DNA of 64,000 nucleotides from a virus. Made by a program: the position numbers and the translations under genes. Under the pieces are notes generated by a model. The model worked only from the letters and a program-made list of their open reading frames with translations, made no database searches and was not told the DNA's origin. Every line of letters starts with the position of its first letter. The first letter of the stretch is position 1. This document shows, one piece after another, positions 1 through 7,200 of the stretch. The DNA lies in IMG/VR virus record IMGVR_UViG_3300020603_000005, positions 36,466 to 100,465 of that record; one strand, given 5' to 3'.

Positions 1-488
1 TGCTCCGTAATAGGCTTTTAGGCTCACACACAATTGATGCAGGTGGGCATGTTGGGAGCCTTGGAGTAAAGGCCGCATCAGACACCCTATTTGGGCTTAA
101 GGACCCACCTGCTCCACGGGTGGCTGCCGATAGTGTGAATGAGCATGCTGTCAAGGAGGAAGAACCCTTGCCCACCTCTGCGGAGCGGATGGCCGCTCAT
201 GTCTCATCTCTTTCTGGCAAATCTGGCGGCAGAGGTCTCATTCGCAACGACTCTGTTAGCATCTTTGACAAGGAGGCATTCTCCCACATCAAGGATGCTC
301 CGATGGTTGCCAAGCCAACTGTTGAATGTGAGGTGGCTCAGCCGAAGTCTCCAGTCAACAGCAGAGATATGGCTGCTTCCATGTTTGACTCTTTGGCATC
401 AAAGCATGCATCAAGAAGGCCTTCGTCTTCTGATGTTAGTGCCGTCACAAGAATGTTCGAAGCGCTTAAAGGTAAACAATTCAAGTGA
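1..488 (+). CDS. Hypothetical head-region protein, 5'-truncated by the window
   Basis: The reading frame starting at base 3 is open from the window edge to a TGA at 486-488, so the start codon lies upstream and only the last 161 codons are present. The visible part is hydrophilic and low in aromatic residues, rich in Ser, Ala and Lys. I recognise no domain. It contains a VKAAS stretch near residue 25 that resembles the K-x-A-S motifs recurring in the following head genes. The stop overlaps the next start by four bases (GTGA), so it is translationally coupled to the next gene and to the portal operon. A role as a structural or head-assembly protein is inferred from position only. Confidence 0.7.
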   Translation, partial: LRNRLLGSHTIDAGGHVGSLGVKAASDTLFGLKDPPAPRVAADSVNEHAVKEEEPLPTSAERMAAHVSSLSGKSGGRGLIRNDSVSIFDKEAFSHIKDAPMVAKPTVECEVAQPKSPVNSRDMAASMFDSLASKHASRRPSSSDVSAVTRMFEALKGKQFK

Positions 489-1456
489 AATTCAATCTTT
501 CCAAAGTTGCGCAGATAAGAACGACGGAAGCAGAGCAGTTGCTTGTGCCTGAGGCCCCACTTGTCATGGATCCAGTTGCCCCACAGACTGCGGGCTTGGC
601 GCAAGTGGAGTTGCCGTCATTCTCAAACCACACGGAAATGTTTGAATTCCTGAATAGTTTCAGGAGGGATGGTGAGCCTGGATCTGGCTACAATGAGGTG
701 TGGAATGGTTTTTTCGCACCCCGTCTCGGCACATCACCTAACGCCTCCATGTTTGAAGAGGCTCTTCAAGATTTTTATCAACAGGACGAGGATTCAGAAA
801 ATTCTGCCGATATTGCTGACAGGGCATTCCAAATATATTCTGATGTGATTGCTCCATCTGTTGTTCCGGTGGACGCAGTTGAGAAGGCAGCTGCCAGCCT
901 AGACAGGATTGTGGAGGCTTCAGACGAGCAGATCAGCCTACTTGCCGAGCGGTTTTCTAAGATTACAAAAACAGTTAAGACTGCTTCTAAGAAAAATGTT
1001 TTCAACTTGACTAAGCAGGCCTCACATGGTAACATGGAGAACATCATATTGTTTGGCCCAGGGCAAACAAGGCCAAGCCCCTTCATTAGAGATGTGGAGA
1101 GTAATATTTCTGCTCTTGAACGCAACAAGAACAACCAGTTCTTCTTTGGCGGAATCTACGACATAGATTTTGAAACATTGTGGCGTGGCAATGTCATGGA
1201 CAAATATTATCGTCCTTTCGATGGAGCTCACGGTCTGTCGGGCGGTGGTTACATTGAGGATCGTTTTGAAGTTAACAAAGTCGTTCCAGTTGGCAACGAT
1301 CTGCGCGTTCCAACTGACGGCAGTCCGCGCCCATTCATCCCTGAATTTAGTTCTCTAGAATCTAGAATGGCTGCAGCACGTGGTGATTTGAAGGGGAATA
1401 ATGGTCGCGTCACTTTTGCCCCATTCAACATTTCGGCATCAAAAAAAAAGAGTTGA
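485..1456 (+). CDS. Hypothetical head-region protein (323 aa)
   Basis: GTG start at 485 inside the GTGA overlap with the preceding gene; no closer start fits better. The protein begins MKFNLSKVAQ, has an acidic, probably helical middle (residues about 95-170) ending in KTVKTASKK and TKQAS motifs, and a Gly/Arg/Pro-rich C-terminal half with aromatic patches such as FFFGGIYDIDF. I recognise no family. It lies directly upstream of a zinc ribbon and the portal gene, so a capsid-associated or internal head role is plausible. The C-terminus is very basic (ASKKKS). The function is unknown. Confidence 0.75.
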   Translation: MKFNLSKVAQIRTTEAEQLLVPEAPLVMDPVAPQTAGLAQVELPSFSNHTEMFEFLNSFRRDGEPGSGYNEVWNGFFAPRLGTSPNASMFEEALQDFYQQDEDSENSADIADRAFQIYSDVIAPSVVPVDAVEKAAASLDRIVEASDEQISLLAERFSKITKTVKTASKKNVFNLTKQASHGNMENIILFGPGQTRPSPFIRDVESNISALERNKNNQFFFGGIYDIDFETLWRGNVMDKYYRPFDGAHGLSGGGYIEDRFEVNKVVPVGNDLRVPTDGSPRPFIPEFSSLESRMAAARGDLKGNNGRVTFAPFNISASKKKS

Positions 1457-1638
1457 CGGCATCTAAAACTGCCGCATTCGACCCCCTCTCGACCCCGTTC
1501 AGAGATGGTGAGAAGAAAAAGCCAATGGCAGGCTGGAAGAAAAATTGTCCAGTTTGTAGGAGCTGTAACAACGCAACAGCGTCTAATTGTGTTAACTGTG
1601 GAGCGTCTCTAGCTCAAGTTGTTGCCGTGCAGGCATGA
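1453..1638 (+). CDS. Small zinc-ribbon protein
   Basis: A 61-aa protein with a TTG start in a TTGA overlap with the previous stop. No ATG precedes the cysteine cluster, so the TTG is needed for a sensible product. Residues 33-52 hold CPVC followed by RSC and then CVNCG, the knuckles of a short zinc ribbon (rubredoxin or RanBP2-like spacing). The N-terminal 30 residues are basic and unstructured. Such mini zinc ribbons are common in large phages and may bind nucleic acid or stabilise a partner protein. Here the neighbour is the portal. The metal-binding call rests on the cysteine pattern only; the function is unknown. Confidence 0.7.
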   Translation: MTASKTAAFDPLSTPFRDGEKKKPMAGWKKNCPVCRSCNNATASNCVNCGASLAQVVAVQA

Positions 1639-1668
1639 TGACGAAAAACCACTATAGGACATCATCTC

Positions 1669-3882
1669 ATGGCAACCAAGAAAAACGCAAGTAGTGAATC
1701 GATGGTGGACAACAAGACATATGCAAACGGAACTATAGTTCCGCTGCCGCTGACCAAGGCGGCTCAATATGTTGGTGGGAATGTGTCCACCATATTCACC
1801 CAGCCGATGTTTTTCTCTCCTCTGCACACTCCGCAGAGTTGGCAGATAGCAAGCAGACGCAAGGAAGTGTACCAGTGGGCGCGTTTCTATTACGAAAACG
1901 AGCCAAAGGCTGCTGGTGGTATAGATTTCTATGCAACATTCCCCATGAATGGATTCAAACTGGAGTGCAGAGATCGAAAGGTCTTGAACTATTTTGAGCA
2001 CATGGTTGAAAAACTCAACCTTGATCACTGGTTCAGAAAGATATCGCACGAATATTTTTTGCTTGGTGATGTTTTCGTGTTTTTGGAAATAGACTGCCCA
2101 GTGTGCGGAGGTAGGACAAACCTTCCTGACGGCACGATATGCAACCATCCGGGCGGAACATTCAAAAGACTGATGATCCTCAATCCAGATTTCGTTGAGG
2201 TTCAAAACACGCAACTTGCCGACCACCCAACAATTGCCATGTTGCCAGATGATGATCTACGCAGAGTGGTGCAGCAGAAGAAGCCAAAGGATATCTATGA
2301 CAAGATATCTCCGCAGGTTCGTGACCTTGTTGCCGCCGGGCAGGCCATACCTCTTAGTCCGCGCTGCGTGAGTCATTTGCGACATAAGGGGAGTCCTTAT
2401 GGAACTTATGGAGAGTCATTGCTGCGTCGACTCTTCATGACGATTGCATACAAAACCAAGTTGATGACAGCGAACTGGATCGTGGCAGAGCGTCATATAT
2501 TGCCAATAAGAATAGTAAAGGTTGGCACTGCCGAGCGCCCTGCAAATGAGATGGATATTGCAGATGTGCAGGCTCAACTTGCTGCAGTGGCAAATGATCC
2601 AAATTTGACCATTGTTACTCACCATGCATTCGAGATGACTTGGGAGGGTGCAACTGGCAAAATCCACGATATAAGCAATCAGCTCGAATATGTCGGCAAG
2701 GAGATGCTTGACGGTCTAATGCTCAACCAGACCTTGCTCAACGGAGAGATGCAGGCTTATTCTGGTGCTGCTGTTGGCGTGGAGACCCTCATCAGAAGAC
2801 TTGAAACCTGGCGTATGGAGTTGGCACAGTGGGCAGAAAGAAACATATTCTTACCCGTTGCTCAAATGCAGGGTTTTGTTGACACAGTAAAATCGAAGCA
2901 GTTGAACGAAACTGTATGGCTGTATCCAAGAATAAAATGGAACGATCTTCGTCTTCGTGACAACTCTGAATCGTTGAACAAGATTATTCAGTTGTATGAC
3001 AAGCAGGTTATCAGCAGGCAAAAGTTGCTTGATACATTTGATATAGACTTTGATATTGAGGTTGCACGCATCAGGGAAGAACAGGTTATGGCGGGTACTG
3101 GAGGTCAGGTTCTTGGCGGACAGCCTGGTGGCGGCGGTGGCGGCGGCGGAATCGGAGACCTAGGAAGCATAATGGGCGGATTGGGAGGTGCTGGTGGTGG
3201 TGCGCCGCCTGCTCCAGCCCCCATGGGCGGAGGTGCACCGCCGATGGATTTGGGGATGTCTCCGCCTGGTGGTGCTCCATCGGCAATTCCTGCCATGGGT
3301 GGCAACCCTGGTGCTCCGCCCATGGCGGCAGCCGCATCTATTTTGTCAGGAAAGATATTTAAGAAGGGCAAGGGGCCAAAGGCAAAAGATATGCCCAAAC
3401 CTCCACAGCCTACGAAGATATTTTTGACAAAGCCGGAGCAGAAGTTGGCATCGATCCTCAACCAACTTGCGGTTCCGTACCCACTTTTTGCACAATTCCA
3501 GCAGTACATGCCAGGTCAGAGACAGCCATTCCTTCTAGATTTTGCATATCCTCAAATCGGAGTTGATGTGGAGGCAGATGGAGAAATGTGGCATTCAGAT
3601 CCCGAAGCCATTGAGCGTGACCGAGCAAGAGACATGAAACTTGCACAACTTGGTTGGCGGGTTATAAGGATAAAAGAGGGTGCCCTCAACAGTCGGGTGG
3701 ACGAAGTTGCTCAAGTTGTGATGTCAAATATTAGAGAAGCGATAGAAGAGCGGAGGATTTTGGGCAAAACTTCGGCATCTTTATCTGATGGAGAGCCTCG
3801 TGTCATTTCCACAGATGTGGCCGACATTTTCTTACCAACAGGTGCATCCCATGCTGAAGATTTCAGCACGCAGGATACGTGA
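1669..3882 (+). CDS. Portal protein with C-terminal DUF559/Vsr-like nuclease domain
   Basis: The 737-aa product has three parts. Residues about 1-480 look like a phage portal, the dodecameric ring at the DNA-entry vertex: a clamp/wing-like alpha/beta region, then long helices with a KLMTANWIVAERHILPIRIV segment. C143-P-V-C146 with C158-N-H160 forms a possible zinc knuckle inside it. Residues about 485-575 are a Gly/Pro/Met-rich linker. Residues about 585-705 match the PD-(D/E)xK pattern of DUF559/Vsr-like nucleases: E590, D624 in LLDFAYP, E635-A-D637-G, H642, then a helix and LGWRVIRI. The position before protease, decoration and capsid genes supports portal. The nuclease extension is unusual; its activity is inferred from conserved residues. 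The downstream gene overlaps its end. Confidence 0.8.
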   Translation: MATKKNASSESMVDNKTYANGTIVPLPLTKAAQYVGGNVSTIFTQPMFFSPLHTPQSWQIASRRKEVYQWARFYYENEPKAAGGIDFYATFPMNGFKLECRDRKVLNYFEHMVEKLNLDHWFRKISHEYFLLGDVFVFLEIDCPVCGGRTNLPDGTICNHPGGTFKRLMILNPDFVEVQNTQLADHPTIAMLPDDDLRRVVQQKKPKDIYDKISPQVRDLVAAGQAIPLSPRCVSHLRHKGSPYGTYGESLLRRLFMTIAYKTKLMTANWIVAERHILPIRIVKVGTAERPANEMDIADVQAQLAAVANDPNLTIVTHHAFEMTWEGATGKIHDISNQLEYVGKEMLDGLMLNQTLLNGEMQAYSGAAVGVETLIRRLETWRMELAQWAERNIFLPVAQMQGFVDTVKSKQLNETVWLYPRIKWNDLRLRDNSESLNKIIQLYDKQVISRQKLLDTFDIDFDIEVARIREEQVMAGTGGQVLGGQPGGGGGGGGIGDLGSIMGGLGGAGGGAPPAPAPMGGGAPPMDLGMSPPGGAPSAIPAMGGNPGAPPMAAAASILSGKIFKKGKGPKAKDMPKPPQPTKIFLTKPEQKLASILNQLAVPYPLFAQFQQYMPGQRQPFLLDFAYPQIGVDVEADGEMWHSDPEAIERDRARDMKLAQLGWRVIRIKEGALNSRVDEVAQVVMSNIREAIEERRILGKTSASLSDGEPRVISTDVADIFLPTGASHAEDFSTQDT

Positions 3883-4264
3883 CCGTAACATCAATTGGGA
3901 AGAGGTATACACTGAGCGTACCGAGCCTCTCAAGAAGAGATACGAGAGGGAAATTGGTTCTGGGGCATACCACAGATGGCAAGGCCACGACTACACCACC
4001 AACTCAGACTATTATGTTGTATGCTCGCCAGCGAGAACCAAAGATCTCAAGAAGGCATTTTTTGCAGGTATCAAAAAGTTGCCATCCAACTGGATGAAAT
4101 TTGAGTCTAAAGTCTACAGCCCGTATGGAAAATATTTTACTAACATTGCTTCGGCCCTGTCTTTCCTTTCAGATAAATACAGAATACCATATCCTAAGAA
4201 TCAGTTCAACTATACATTGACCCATTTGGCTAATGTAAGAATCCCGAGGACAGTGAGGGCATGA
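3851..4264 (+). CDS. Hypothetical protein (137 aa) between portal and protease
   Basis: I chose the ATG at 3851 (MLKISARR), which overlaps the portal end by 32 bases. An upstream ATG at 3788 would add 21 residues that merely read through the portal in another frame. The protein is basic and aromatic (YHRWQGHDY, YYVVCSPAR, KLPSNWMKFESKVYSPYGKYF), which suggests a folded small domain. I do not recognise the family. Its stop overlaps the following protease start (ATGA at 4261), so it belongs to the head operon. It could be a head completion factor or a portal partner; no motif decides this. Confidence 0.65.
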   Translation: MLKISARRIRDRNINWEEVYTERTEPLKKRYEREIGSGAYHRWQGHDYTTNSDYYVVCSPARTKDLKKAFFAGIKKLPSNWMKFESKVYSPYGKYFTNIASALSFLSDKYRIPYPKNQFNYTLTHLANVRIPRTVRA

Positions 4265-7200
4265 TTCCAAGCAAGTTTTCCATTTCAGGGTCGAGGCAGG
4301 TTACTGCTCTTAATGTTCCCGAGGATTGGGATGAGTTTAACACGGAAGCACTGCAGAAACAGGCGGCCAAGGTTGGTACTGACCTGAACGGATTCGACAT
4401 AACTGCAGCCGTCAAGGAACACCCCGATCATTTATTTGTTAAGGTATTTGCAATAAAGAAGAATGAGGTCAATGACAACGGCGACTGGTTCAGTGAGACT
4501 GAGTTAAAGCGTGCCGCCAAAACGTTCATCGGGGTTCCGGTCTTTGTCAACCACCAAAATGACGACATCGAGAAGGCAAGGGGCAAGGTTGTACACGCAT
4601 GGTACGACGATTCCACTGGCGGTATATATACAATTAACATGGTTGACCGCGTGGCCTTCCCTAGGCTTGCTAGGGGCATAGAGCAGGGATACGTGAACGG
4701 CACATCCATGGGCTGTCAAGTACAGTACTCATGCTGCAGCATATGCCATCACAGAGCTGCAACTGCAAAAGAATTTTGCTCACATATCAAAGAGCGCAAG
4801 AAGAAGCGCTTCAATGGCGATCATGTCTGTAAGTATCATGAGTCTCCCAATGCTGGCGACGAGCCCTGTCCAGTTTGCGGTTGCAAAAAGGGCGAAAAGA
4901 AGATCCACACACATAAAGATCAACAAATTTTTGAACACAATTTTGGTGTCAAATTTATCGAAGATAGTTTTGTGGTCAATCCAGCATGCCATGATTGCCT
5001 CGTGCAAGAAATACTCAACCCCGAAGGCGTCCGCAAAAAGATTGCTAGCCTTGTTGAGAGGGTCAGGGCTGTAAACGAGGGGTTTAGCAAGGTGGCAGAG
5101 GAATCATTCTGCAAGGACGGGGTTTGCGGAATGAAAAAAGTGGCAGGTCGACAAGAAATTGGAGAGTTGAATGAAGCAATGAACCTGCTTGAGCGTGTTG
5201 CCAGGTCCATGATGGCACAAAAACAGGCAGTTTCTATGGAATATGTCAGCGATCTTGTTAAGGTCATGTCGAATGTGCAAAAAACCACAGATGAACTTAT
5301 AGAAATGGGTTATGCACAGTTGCCATCTCCATCTTCTGAACAGATGGCAAGGGGGACATCGGCACCAGCATCGCCTGTCGATGGTGGAAAGATATCACAA
5401 ACCACCCCATCTGCAATGGCGCCTGCAACAGCGGCCCCAATGTCTATGCCTCAGCAACCCTCCCCAAGACCCCCATCTTTGGGAACCCCGTCTTTTCAGG
5501 ATGTGGGTGACGACATAGGCAGGGTTACCAAGCCAACTTTTATTCCAAGGTCAGCTTTTGGGGAGGAGATTTGGAAAAAAAACAATATTAGAGGCAAGGG
5601 ACTTGCCATCCGCGTGGAAGATGGCGAGTATTTCCCCTCGGAGGATTTTTTGGCACAGAACCAAATCATTGCAAAGGTCGCGTCAGCCAACTGTTCTGTT
5701 GTGATATCCGCCGACTCTGACGGCGAATCGTTTATAACAGAAGTTGTTGACGGTCGTGTCGTCAGAGCATCATCTGCAGACGCGTTTCCTCATAACTTGA
5801 GGAGTGCAATCGCTGAAGATCCAGAAGGCGCAGCCCTCATCATCCTTGCATCCCTTGAAAAACAAGAAAACATCAACTCTAGTAAGGAGCCTGAATTGGA
5901 CATTAACAACCGCACCGTTAAAACAGCTTCAAACCGCACCGACAACTCTCCTTCCACCATAATCGAAGGGCAGTTTGTCGAAGGCAATGGCATGGGCGCA
6001 CGTACCGGTGCGGAGTACACCGAAATCATCGAGTCAGACAGCCGTCTTGGTGCATCCAAGCCTGCGTTCAAAGATGTGTCTAGTGCATCACCGCAGGTGA
6101 GGTCTGGATCATCCGAAGGCACGACAGAGATGCAACTAGCTAGCGGATCCAACGGATTCATGGCACGTTGGAACTCTTTCCCAGAAACGATCACAGAGGG
6201 TCAGTGGGGTGATGCAACCCGCGAGATCCTTGCCAAGATACCAGCAGACTGGACAGACCATGTTCAGTCTGCCCAACTCGACATTCTCCGTAAGGATCAC
6301 AAGTGGGTCGATCCAACTGCAATTACAGAGGCTCAACTCGGATCGATGGCCAAGAAGGCAAGTACAGTTGACCTTGTCAAGATTGCAACCCGTTCTATTG
6401 CTGATGGCATTGCAATCTATGGTCTAGATCCCGTCGACATCTCCAAGGTTGCGCAGTACATATCAGCCAAGCCATCAAGACATGCCAAGGCTGCCTTCAT
6501 GGTTTCTATTAATGCAGCCCCTTGGACTGTGTCTCAGCGTCGTGAAGTTGCCGAAAGAAACTCTGAGATGACCAAGGGTGCTTCTGCAGGTCTCATGGCC
6601 GAGCCCATCGACCTTGTTTTGGCCTCCATCGCAGATAATGCCAAGAATGTCACTGCCGAGGATGCCATCCAGGCGTTCATCCACTGCGCGAACAATGACC
6701 TAGCTGTCGAGCAGGCCACCAAGATGGCAACTGATGCTTCTGAAACCCTGGCAAAGGATGCCTCATTTGAGGACGCGATCCGCCAGGCCTTCCGTCCTGA
6801 AGATGGTCTCTACAAGGTTTGCTGCACTGTTGGCGAGGACATTTCAGCAGACCCATCAGATAAGATTAACTTTATAGCGGAGGTCACCAAGTTTGCTCAG
6901 GGCATGATCTCTAGTCGCTTCCCTGGTGTTGATGTTGTACCGATGTCAATAGATTTCGACGATGCCAATGGCATTGTTGAGGCAGTGGTCAAGGAGGCAA
7001 AAATGCTCACTTCTGCAGAGGAAGAGGCATACCACAAGTTTGCATCCGATGTGGAGAGCACTATGAAGAAAGCCCCCAAGACAAAGGTCGCGGTCGCATC
7101 TTCTGAGACTTATGATTCTCGAGAAGACAGGATATCTCGTCGTGCCAAGTTGCTTGAGGAGATTGAGCGACTTGAGAAGAAGGCTCAAGTTGGAGGCGCC

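Noticed and set aside
3105-3509. Antisense Pro/Gly-rich frame opposite the portal linker
   Set aside because: A shadow of the Gly/Pro codons of the portal linker; no independent evidence.
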